Assembly: GCF_024679095.1 (NCBI RefSeq)
Contig: NC_066552.1
Span: 12,435,027 to 12,499,026, forward strand
DNA: 64,000 nucleotides
Direction of reading: 5' to 3'
DNA from: Eriocheir sinensis
Taxonomy: Eukaryota; Arthropoda; Malacostraca; Decapoda; Varunidae
Below, piece by piece: positions 55,595-64,000 of this stretch. Below the pieces are notes generated by a model that had not been told where the DNA came from, did not search any database, and saw nothing but the letters and a program-made list of their open reading frames with translations. Numbering within the stretch: the first letter of the stretch is position 1; each line of letters opens with the position of its first letter. A program made the position numbers and the translations under genes.

Positions 55595-55768
55595 AATAGA
55601 CCTGCAGGCCTTACCAAGCATGAGAAGAAGTACCACCCAGCCTACCGACAGCCAAGAAGGACCAAGATTGAACGGCGCAGACAGCAGGCGCACGCACACC
55701 CCGCTCGACCAATCAGAAGCGAGGACGCGAGGATCAGCAGGCCAAGCCACGCCTTAAAAGGAGCGTGA
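55595..55768 (+). pseudogene. Possible zinc-finger-like protein fragment, unclear origin
   Basis: The frame ACAGLTKHEKKYHPAYRQ then RTKIERRRQQAH, ending at a stop in ttaaaaggagcgtga, resembles the end of a C2H2 finger (GLTKHEKKYHP). It could be part of a LINE N-terminal zinc-finger region or a short exon (a tttttcgcaatag acceptor-like site precedes it). No first half of the finger was found. Confidence 0.35.
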
Positions 55769-55842
55769 TTATTCATTTATTTGTTTATATCGCATTCAAT
55801 CTATAATCTGGGGACATTATCGTGTTCTCTCACATTTGTTTT

Positions 55843-56146
55843 TTTAGGTGCTGCCTAAAGGGGCAACAGACTTTTGAGGGGCCTCTTAGACGACCCCAGC
55901 CCGTTAATGGTGCAGGCGTATTTTATTTATAGTGGGTGGCGTGATACATGACTCATTGCTTGCCCATGCTGCACCTCGGTGCTTCACTTGGGCAAGTCGC
56001 TGAAATTAGGGTTGATTGAAAATCTGGACAGTATGTGGGTAGTCCACCGCCACTCGGCGATGGTTTGAAAAATCAGCGTGTTCCGGTGGGACTCGAACCT
56101 TGTCCACGGGCTCACCATGCTGACTACTCGGCCACCGCCGGATGAA
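55843..56146 (-). mobile_element. tRNA-derived SINE (type C), copy 3
   Basis: On minus, the head has ggtggccgagtagtcagc (A box region) and aaggttcgagtcccaccgg (B box). The body runs to tttttttaggtgctgcc at the left. Confidence 0.78.
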
Positions 56147-56272
56147 ATGGCTTACTTCATTGTTGTTATGATAACTCGTGCAAATGGAATATGTAAAATG
56201 TGATGTAAGAATATCGGAGTAACTCTTACTTCTTTCGTCATAATTTCTTCCTATTTTGTTTAACCCCTTCAA

Positions 56273-56390
<118 letters not shown>

Positions 56391-56660
56391 GCTCCGGTAG
56401 CTCAATCGGTTAAAGCGCCGCTGCAAGGCTTTACGGCCAAAAAGGCGGCGGTCGAGCCCCGCTCAGCCGGATTCTTTCCGTTGACTAGGAGTGGTTACTG
56501 TCCCCACTTGAACAAGGAGGATGTGGTGTGTGGTGTGTGAGTTCCTGGCAGTACCCAGAGATCGACAATAATGAGCACTTGCTCACGTCGTGAGGCTGCT
56601 GGCGAAAGCGAGTCCAACTCGTGATCAGGCCGTGGTGAATTACACACACACACACACACA
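56391..56660 (+). mobile_element. tRNA-derived SINE (type B), copy 1, (CA)n on both sides
   Basis: The head is gctccggtagctcaatcggt (A box) and ggcggtcgagccccgc (B box). The body has ggttactgtcccc.cttgaac, tgtggtgtgtgag, cagagatcgac and gccgtggtgaattacac, ending in (CA)n at 56643-56660. Confidence 0.82.
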
Positions 56661-56779
56661 CAGACCACTAATTAATGTTCAGGTGAAGGGAGCCATTACA
56701 TAACTACTCCCCTTCCCTCTCAGCCTCATCCTGTCCCTCCCTCCTTTCCCCTTCACTGCCACGGCTGCTGACACGCATT

Positions 56780-57060
56780 ATATAATTTGTATGGTGGTGG
56801 TGGGGGTTGTGGTTGTTGTGGTTTTGATGTTATAGTTGGTGGTGGTGGTGGAAGGTGGCGGTGGTACCCGTTGTGGTGATGGTGGCTGTGGTGGGGTTAC
56901 CTAAGGCCACTATTTCCATTTCTTTCCGTTATGGTTTCAGTAAGAATAGTTAAAACTTTAGTGTTGATCATCCTCGCAAGAGACGAGTTACTTATTGCAA
57001 ACACAGTAACATTATTGCTAACTAAAACACAAGAAAAAAGACTTATTTTAGGATGTTTAT
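56780..57060. other. (GGT)n-like tract and unassigned sequence
   Basis: Imperfect GGT/GTT triplets 56788-56900, then unique sequence. No gene was seen. Confidence 0.6.
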
Positions 57061-57165
57061 TGCCTTGTTGAGAGAGAGAGAGAGAGAGATTGAGGAAAAA
57101 TTTGTTAAGGTTCTCTACTCCAAAATATAACGAATCACTTCTCTTAATAACCTTCTCCGTCTTTG

Positions 57166-57172
<7 letters not shown>

Positions 57173-57261
<89 letters not shown>

Positions 57262-57334
57262 TCTTCCTTATTTATCATTTTCTGTATTAGTTTGTGCTAC
57301 ATTACGAAAATAATGAAAGAAAAAAGAAACTTTC

Positions 57335-57380
<46 letters not shown>
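57173..57380. repeat. (TC)n and (CA)n microsatellites
   Basis: TC 57173-57254 and CA 57340-57380, with a short (GA)n at 57071-57089. Confidence 0.97.
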
Positions 57381-57382
<2 letters not shown>

Positions 57383-57639
57383 TGTTAATAATACTTCACC
57401 CATTTCCCTCACAAGCTCCTCCTCTTCCTCCTCTTCTTCTTCCTCCATCATCTCCAACTAATACTTGTGCTGCTCCTCCACATCCTCCTCCTCCTCCTCC
57501 CCCTTTCTCTTTCATCTTCATCCTCTCTCTAATTTGTTGATCCCTAGTGCCCATTAATATCGCTCCTAGCCTTCTCGTATTAAGTGAAAAATATGAGTGA
57601 AACGTAATATGTTTACTCACTATTACTAGCACCAAAACC

Positions 57640-58125
57640 ACGTCTCCAGCAACACCACCACCACGACCACCACCATCACCACTGCCACTACCACCACTAC
57701 TGCCACCACGACCACCACCACCACGACCACCACCATCACTACTGCCACCACCACGACCACCACTACTGCCACCACCACGACCACCACCATCACTACTGCC
57801 ACTACCACCACGACCACCACCATCACTACTGCCACTACCACCACGACCACCACCATCACCACTGCCACTACCACCACTACTGCCACCACCACCACGACCA
57901 CCACCACCACGACCACCACCATCACTACTGCCACTACCACCACCACCACGACCACCACCATCACTACTGCCACTACCACCACGACCACCACCACCACCAC
58001 GGCCACTACCACCACAACATCCACCACCACCACTACCACCAACACCACGACCACCACCATCTCGACGGCCACCACCACCACTACGACCACCACTATTTTA
58101 CCGACAACCACCATAACTACTGCCA
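57640..58125. repeat. CCA-based higher-order repeat
   Basis: Units such as ccaccacgaccaccaccatc + actactgccac recur many times with 3-bp steps. The minus-strand 166-residue Val/Ala frame is an artefact. Confidence 0.94.
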
Positions 58126-58199
58126 CTATTTATGCCCATCACTACCCCCACACCACCACTCACCCACCTCTCCTTACTATTACACACTCATTACAACAA

Positions 58200-58664
58200 A
58201 CAAAATCACTCTCACCCCCTCCTCTACTACTATTACTACTACTACTAACTACTTTGTAACTACTACTACTATTATTTCTAGTACTTCTACTACTACTACT
58301 GCTACTACTTTTTTTTTATACGTGTTTAGCCTACAGCTCCGGTAGGCTTTCTTCAGGGGCCTGGTTGTCTGCCCAAGCCCGTCATAGCGCAGGCAGTGCT
58401 AGCGGGCGGATTCGAGCCCGCGTCATCCAGAACGCGGTGAATGCGGGGCCCACACGCTAACCACTCAGCCACCGTCTCCCCACTACTACTACTGTCACTA
58501 CTATTACTAATATTACCACTGCTACAACTATTACTACTACTACTACTACTACTACTATTACTACGATTACAAAACAACTACTACTACTACCGTTGTTACC
58601 ACTGCTACTAGAATTAATGCAGTAACACTTCAAATACTACTACTACCACTGTTAATATTACTTT

Positions 58665-58707
<43 letters not shown>

Positions 58708-58780
58708 GCTACTACTGCTACTACTATCACTACCACCTCTATTAACCTTTATCATCACCACCACCACCACCACCACCATC
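58200..58780. repeat. (TAC)n/(ACC)n microsatellites interrupted by a SINE
   Basis: TAC triplets at 58223-58315 and 58480-58735, and ACC at 58754-58780. Confidence 0.93.
58322..58480 (-). mobile_element. tRNA-derived SINE (type C-related) inside a (TAC)n tract
   Basis: On minus: ggtggctgagtggttagcgt (A box) and cgggctcgaatccgcccgct (B box), then gcactgcctgcgctatgacg. TAC triplets flank both sides. Confidence 0.78.
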
Positions 58781-58789
58781 ACGTCACAT

Positions 58790-59056
58790 CATTTTCACTT
58801 TCATCGCGTTTTCCGCCGCAGCGGGATATTGGTCGGCCCGTTTTTTCCTAGCGTGAGATAATGTGGGGGGTGAGCGACCCTTTCATTTCCATTCTCTCGG
58901 CGTACCGCGGAGAGAAAAGGTCCCTGAATTATTTTGCTCTGAGAGGAATGTGGCATTTATATTGTGTAGTGGGAAGCGGGAGGAGTGAAGTGGCATTTAT
59001 AATAATGAAGTGGGAAACAAGGTGGAGATGAAAGGTGGCGAGGAGTAAGGATTGTG
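58790..59056. other. No recognised feature
   Basis: A duplicated gaggaatgtggcatttataat / aagtggcatttataataatg block is the only repeat seen. Confidence 0.4.
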
Positions 59057-59107
59057 GATGAGTGGAGCACACACACACACACACACACACACACGGTCCA
59101 CACACTG

Positions 59108-59417
59108 CATGGTAGCTCAGTGGATTGAGCGTCTGCCTCACAACCAGAAGGACCAGGGTTCGATTCCCCGGCCGGGTGAAGATAAGTTGGGTTTATCTTC
59201 TTTCACGTGTAGCCCCTGTTCACCTAGCAGTGAGTAGGTACGCGACGTCAGGCAAGGAGTTGTGACCTCGTTGTCGCGGTGTGTTGTGTGTGAGTGGTCT
59301 CAGTCCTACCCAAAGATCGGTACTATGAGCTCTGTGCTCTTCCGTAGGGGAACGGCTGGCTTCTCGAGAGAGACCCGCAGCAGACCAAGAGGTAAATCAC
59401 ACACAAACACACACACC
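59108..59417 (+). mobile_element. tRNA-derived SINE (type A)
   Basis: The head is catggtagctcagtggattg (A box) and accagggttcgattccccgg (B box). The anticodon-loop position reads ctcacaa, suggesting descent from a tRNA with CAC (Val). The body includes cctagcagtgagtaggtac and tacccaaagatcgg, and the tail is aggtaaatcacacaca. (CA)n lies upstream at 59070-59094. Confidence 0.85.
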
Positions 59418-59672
59418 GCCCCGGAACCTCAGTGGTAGAGCGCTGCGTTGCCAGGCTCCACGGTCTGGCTGTTGGAGATCCTGGGCCTCTTGGCCCTGCT
59501 CGGAGGGATTTTTCCACTGAAAGAGGGGCGGTTACTGTCCCCCCTTGAGCAAGGGAATGGGGTGTGTGGTGTGTGAAGGTCCTGGCAGTATCCAGAGATC
59601 GACTATAAGGAGTGTACTTGCTGGCGACTGCTAGTCCAGCTTGTGATAAGGCCGTGGGTGAATTACACACAC
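59418..59672 (+). mobile_element. tRNA-derived SINE (type B), copy 2, directly after type A
   Basis: The head is gccccggaacctcagtggta (A box), with a degraded second half. The body ggcggttactgtccccccttg...gccgtgggtgaattacacac matches copy 1 at 56391. Confidence 0.82.
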
Positions 59673-59689
59673 CGAGGTGATCGATGAAT

Positions 59690-60238
59690 TTAAGAGATTT
59701 GCATAACATTTCAGTTTGGTCTGATAGATGAGAGATGCCCTTTAATGTAGATGAGTGTCGGGTTCTTCAAGTTGCAACCGAAATACATGCAGTGATACTC
59801 AAAAGCGTATAGTGTGTCAAGGACCTGGGTGTCAAAGTCACGTCAAACTTCAAATTCTTACAACAATGCATTTACACAGCAAACACAGCGAACAGAATGC
59901 TGGGCTTCATTAAAGATACTTATCAATCAGGAATAACGATGAAATGCCAAGAAGTATATATAGTAAAGAGGGAACACAAGCGTCAATCCCTTGTAACCGG
60001 GGCGACGTTCATGCACCAATCCTCCCACCTTCAATGGTTCAGTGCAATACAATTAATTCATTCAAAAGCAAGCTCGACCGCCACCTCCTTCAGCTTGATA
60101 TTTACTAAAGTCAAAATGAAAAATCTTGGTGGCATTACATTTAGTATGATTTCACTTAGGTTTAAGGACAGACCACCTAGTCGGCACCATAGGGACTGTG
60201 TGGTCTGAATTGCTATGTAAATCTCCATAAATACCGCC
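59690..60238 (+). pseudogene. CR1-like RT C-terminal fragment and 3' tail
   Basis: Frames read LHNISVWSDR-stop-EMPFNVDECRVLQV, VKDLGVKVTSNFKFLQQC, TANTANRMLGFIKDTY and FKSKLDRHLLQLDIY-stop. The tail agaccacctagtcggcacca to ctatgtaaatctcc also occurs at 2229-2305. Internal stops and deletions make it dead. Confidence 0.78.
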
Positions 60239-60247
60239 TCACCCTTG

Positions 60248-60249
<2 letters not shown>

Positions 60250-60283
<34 letters not shown>
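60250..60283. repeat. (CA)n microsatellite
   Basis: About 17 CA units after the LINE tail. Confidence 0.97.
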
Positions 60284-60286
<3 letters not shown>

Positions 60287-60411
60287 CCGTCGCTTCAAAA
60301 CAATAAACTGTTCGGGCGTCGTTCCCGTCGGCCATTAACTCTCTTCCCCTTCCTTGCCGTTCACTCTTTTACGTTCCCTACTTTCCTTTCACTTTTTTTT
60401 ATATTTCCAGT

Positions 60412-61990
60412 ACTTTCCCTTCTTTTTCCTTCTCTCCTTTGCTTCCCTTCTTTTTCCGTCTCTCCTTTGCTTCCCTTCTTTTTCCTTCTCTCCTTTGCTT
60501 CCCTTCTTTTTCCTTCTCTCCTTTGCTTCCCTTCTTTTTCCTTCTCTCCTTTGCTTCCCTTCTTTTTCCTTCTCTCCTTTGCTTCCCTTCTTTTTCCTTC
60601 TCTCCTTTGCTTCCCTTCTTTTTCCGTCTCTCCTTTGCTTCCCTTCTTTTTCCTTCTCTCCTTTGCTTCCTTTCTTTTTCCTTCTCTCCTTTGCTTCCCT
60701 TCTTTTTCCTTCTCTCCTTTGCTTCCCTTCTTTTTCCTTCTCTCCTTTGCTTCCCTTCTTTTTCCTTCTCTCCTTTGCTTCCCTTCTTTTTCCGTCTCTC
60801 CTTTGCTTCCCTTCTTTTTCCTTCTCTCCTTTGCTTCCTTTCTTTTCCTTCTCTCCTTTGCTTCCCTTCTTTTTCCTTCTCTCCTTTGCTTCCTTTTTTT
60901 CCTTCTCTCCTTTGCTTCCTTCTTTCCTTCTCTCCTTTGCTTCCTTCTTTCCTTCTCTCCTTTGCTTCCCTTCTTTTTCCTTCTCTCCTTTGCTTCCTTT
61001 TTCCTCTCTCCTTTGCTTCCTTCTTTTCCTTCTCTCCTTTGCTTCCTTCTTCTTTTCCTTCTCTCCTTTGCTTCCTTCTTTTCCTTCTCCTTTGCTTCCC
61101 TTCTTTCCTTCTCTCCTTTGCTTCCTTTCTTTTTCCGTCTCTCCTTTGCTTCCCTTCTTTTTCCTTCTCTCCTTTGCTTCCTTCTTTTCCTTCTCTCCTT
61201 TGCTTCCTTCTTTTTCCTTCTCTCCTTTGCTTCCCTTCTTTTTCCGTCTCTCCTTTGCTTCCTTTCTTTTTCCTTCTCTCCTTTGCTTCCTTTCTTTTTC
61301 CTTCTCTCCTTTGCTTCCCTTCTTTTTCCTTCTCTCCTTTGCTTCCTTTCTTTTTCCTTCTCTCCTTTGCTTCCTTTCTTTTTCCTTCTCTCCTTTGCTT
61401 CCCTTCTTTTTCCTTCTCTCCTTTGCTTCCCTTCTTTTTCCTTCTCTCCTTTGCTTCCCTTCTTTTTCCTTCTCTCCTTTGCTTCCCTTCTTTTTCCTTC
61501 TCTCCTTTGCTTCCCTTCTTTTTCCTTCTCTCCTTTGCTTCCCTTCTTTTTCCTTCTCTCCTTTGCTTCCCTTCTCTTCACTTGTCTCCTCTGCTTCCTT
61601 TCTTTTTCCTTCTCTCCTTTGCTTCCCTTCTCTCCTTTGCTTCCTTTCTTTTTCCTTCTCTCCTTTGCTTCCCTTCTTTTTCCGTCTCTCCTTTGCTTCC
61701 CTTCTTTTTCCGTCTCTCCTTTGCTTCCTTTCTTTTTCCTTCTCTCCTTTGCTTCCTTTCTTTTTTCTTCTCTCTTTTGCTTCCTTTCTTTTTCCTTCTC
61801 TCCTTTGCTTCCCTTCTTTTTCCTTCTCTCCTTTGCTTCCCTTCTTTTCCCTTCTCTCCTTTGCTTCCTATTCTTCACTTTTCTTCTTTGCTTCTCTTCT
61901 TTTCTCTTCTCCCTTTTGCTTCCTTTCTTTTCCCTTCTCTCCTTTGCTTCCTTTCTTTCCCTTTCTTTGCTTCCTTTCTTCTTATTTTTC
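60412..61990. repeat. 28-bp minisatellite, ~52 copies plus decayed end
   Basis: The unit is tttgcttcccttctttttcc + ttctctcc, with 27- and 23-24-bp variants between 60890 and 61210. All three plus frames stay open for hundreds of codons because the unit has no stop and 28 is not a multiple of 3. Such frames (up to 808 residues) are artefacts. It decays gradually to 62220. Confidence 0.98.
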
Positions 61991-62427
61991 TCCTTTGTTT
62001 CCTTTCTCTAATTTTCCCTTCACGGTTTTTCTTCCTTTACTTTTCCTTTACCTCTTTTATAATCTCTTACTTGAATTTTTCTTCCTTTCACTCCTTTCCT
62101 TCCCTTACTTCCTTTTTCTCCCCAATTTTATTCCCCTTTGCCTTTTCTTTTCTCTTCACTACTTTTCTACATTTATTTTCCCTTCCTTATCCCTTTGTAC
62201 TTCTATTCTTCCTTCTACATTAAAAAAAATTCCCGCCCTGTCTTTCCACTTTCCCTCTTCCCGCCTCCCCCCGTCCCTTGAAGGCCCCACACCAGGGGAG
62301 CCGAGGCCGCGATACACACCCTCGCTGATGACCGAGACGTATTTCATGGATGAGTTTTACCACCTGGCGAAAGAAACCCAATTTAACAGTGAATATTGGA
62401 TTATGCGTTCCTCTAACTATATACGAT

Positions 62428-62740
<313 letters not shown>

Positions 62741-62749
62741 ATACTTGTG

Positions 62750-63215
62750 TCCGTCTCATCAGCTCTCCTCCTCTTACTGATAGTCTTCTACCTCTTAAAT
62801 TCCGCCGCCATGTTGCCTCTCTATCTTCTACCGATATTTCCACGCTGACTGCTCTTCTGAACTTGCTAACTGCATGCCTCCCCCCCTCCCGCGGCCTCGC
62901 CACACACGACTTTCTACTCAAGCTCATTCCTTGACTGTCCAAATCCCTTACGCACGAGTTAACCAGCATCTTCACTCTTTCATCCCTCACGCTGGTAAAC
63001 TCTGGAACAATCTTCCTTCATCTGTATTTCCTCCTGCCTACGACTTGAACTCTTTCAAGAGGAGGCTATCAGGACACCTCTCCCGAAATTGACCTATCTT
63101 TTGGCCACTCCTCTTGACTCTTTTGTAGGAGCAGTGAGTGGCGGGCTTGTTTTCATTATTGTTTCCTTTGTTTTGCCCTTGAACTGTTTCCTTTACCGTA
63201 AAAAAAAAAAAAAAA
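62750..63215 (+). pseudogene. Jockey-like LINE 3' part with poly(A)
   Basis: Starts mid-ORF at ctcatcagctctcctcctct, carries HDFLLKLIP- and RVNQHLHSFIPHAGKLWNNL-encoding segments and the ggcgggcttgttttcatta 3'UTR, and ends in a 17-A run at 63200-63216. Confidence 0.88.
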
Positions 63216-63417
63216 ATTGGCTGAGGTCAAGATGTCAGCTGTGACCTCCTGCTTCGTACACATCGCGGAAGCGGCTAGGCATTGTGGCGAATGCAGAGCA
63301 AGGTGAGTTTCTTACTTTACGACTAACCCCGCAAGCCTCTCCTGACTGACCCAGCAGACTACCATCATATCTCATCACCCGTTACCCAGTTGTGTCGACC
63401 CTTCCCTCAGCAAGGGA

Positions 63418-63858
63418 ATGGACGGGGTTTACTCTGTACGTCCCTTCTATCAGGACGACGAGCCCATCAGCAGGAAAGTTGTGACGTGGACTCTGCAGGA
63501 CCCACCACTCACTTCCATTGCCTTCAGTTTTCGTCCGTGCCTCCCACCCGGTGAGGTACGTAAATCGGACAGTGACAGGCCACCTTGCTACAAGTGTTGG
63601 GCTGCTGGCCACATATCTCGCTACTACTTGGCCTGGGACAAGTGTGGGTGGTGTGCCGGGGGTCATGACTCTCGCACCTGCCCCCACCGCGCCCCGTCAC
63701 CTCCACCCACTGACACGGTGGACCCCACCTCTCGGCCCCCACTTCTACCTGTTAACGTCACCACAAACTGGCGTTGCCCTCGTTGCCACGAGCCTGGAGT
63801 GAGCATCTCGTATGGTTGTGCCAGGCGTAAGGACACGCCTACACCGTCATATATCTAG
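63418..63858 (+). pseudogene. LINE ORF1 gag-like fragment with zinc knuckles
   Basis: A 146-residue frame. Knuckle 1 is C57-C60-H65 with Tyr70 where the fourth ligand Cys should be. Knuckle 2 is C76-C79-H83-C88, intact. A third cysteine cluster (NWRCPRCHEPG ... GCARR) follows. The CYKCW.AGH and CGWCAG.HDSRTCPHR wording is typical of jockey/I-type ORF1 nucleic-acid-binding proteins. The frame stays open upstream to about 63390, so the start is uncertain. Loss of the ligand and the lack of a following RT within the window suggest a dead or truncated copy. Confidence 0.7.
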
Positions 63859-63860
63859 CC

Positions 63861-63898
63861 AGGCCAGCCACCGTCTAAAGTTTAGACGGTGGCGGCCT
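63861..63898. other. Perfect 13-bp-stem hairpin after the gag-like ORF
   Basis: gccaccgtctaaa-g-tttagacggtggc at 63867-63893 is a perfect inverted repeat. AGGCC/GGCCT extends it across one bulged A. It begins 8 nt after the stop codon at 63856-63858. Confidence 0.85.
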
Positions 63899-64000
63899 TC
63901 TGACAGCCCATGTCCTCTATCCCTGCTCTATTCTCCGACCATGTGGCTCTCAGCTTCCGTTAATTAAGTACTTCCTGATCGACACACTCCAACTCATCAC

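Noticed and set aside
59108..59190. Functional tRNA gene (A and B boxes present), also at 56391, 59418, 58480, 13126, 21700 and 11820
   Set aside because: No complete cloverleaf with acceptor stem; each continues into a shared non-tRNA body, so they are SINEs.

Overview
The window is eukaryotic nuclear DNA from an arthropod, most likely a decapod crustacean and plausibly a crab. Three things suggest this: interrupted coding exons with GT-AG introns, a very dense mix of long (TA)n, (TC)n, (TG)n, (TAC)n and (TCC)n microsatellites, and many broken non-LTR retrotransposons and tRNA-derived SINEs. The organism is an inference from repeat style; no sequence search was possible.

Only two host genes can be supported. 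(1) Positions 2340-10007, minus strand, hold the first four coding exons of a SEC22-like R-SNARE (longin domain plus the first half of the SNARE motif). All splice junctions and reading phases close, and the last exon(s) lie beyond the left edge. (2) Positions 16913-18142, plus strand, encode a protein of 13 tandem C2H2 zinc fingers. It has a polyadenylation signal downstream and the decayed, frame-shifted remains of extra fingers upstream.

Layout: 0-10 kb is the SEC22 gene, its introns filled by a LINE ORF1, a pogo/Tigger-like element carrying a 51-bp minisatellite, a 725-bp hairpin-bearing element and a MITE. 11-16 kb holds a hAT-like end, SINEs, a Harbinger fragment, an 81-bp tandem repeat and an inverted second copy of the 725-bp element. 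17-18 kb is the zinc-finger gene. 18-22 kb is a patchwork of copia gag, CR1-like and jockey-like fragments, a SINE and a 79-bp-armed palindrome. 22-30 kb is mainly low-complexity DNA with a 35-bp minisatellite and an antisense jockey-like LINE. 30-35 kb has two CR1-like LINEs in inverted orientation. 35-43 kb has tandem repeats, microsatellites, two more jockey-like copies and an unusual RT element. 43-45.5 kb is a cluster of an unrecognised ~200-bp dispersed repeat, which also occurs at 23.3 and 54.8 kb. 46-49 kb is a 71-bp minisatellite, pyrimidine-rich DNA and a MITE. 49-60 kb is SINEs, CR1 fragments and microsatellites. 60-62 kb is a 28-bp minisatellite, and the right edge carries a jockey-like LINE tail and a LINE gag-like ORF.

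Most long open frames here are translated microsatellites or minisatellites, not genes. No tRNA or rRNA gene, CRISPR array or prokaryotic feature was seen. The biology is one housekeeping trafficking gene and one fast-evolving zinc-finger gene embedded in actively remodelled repeat DNA.
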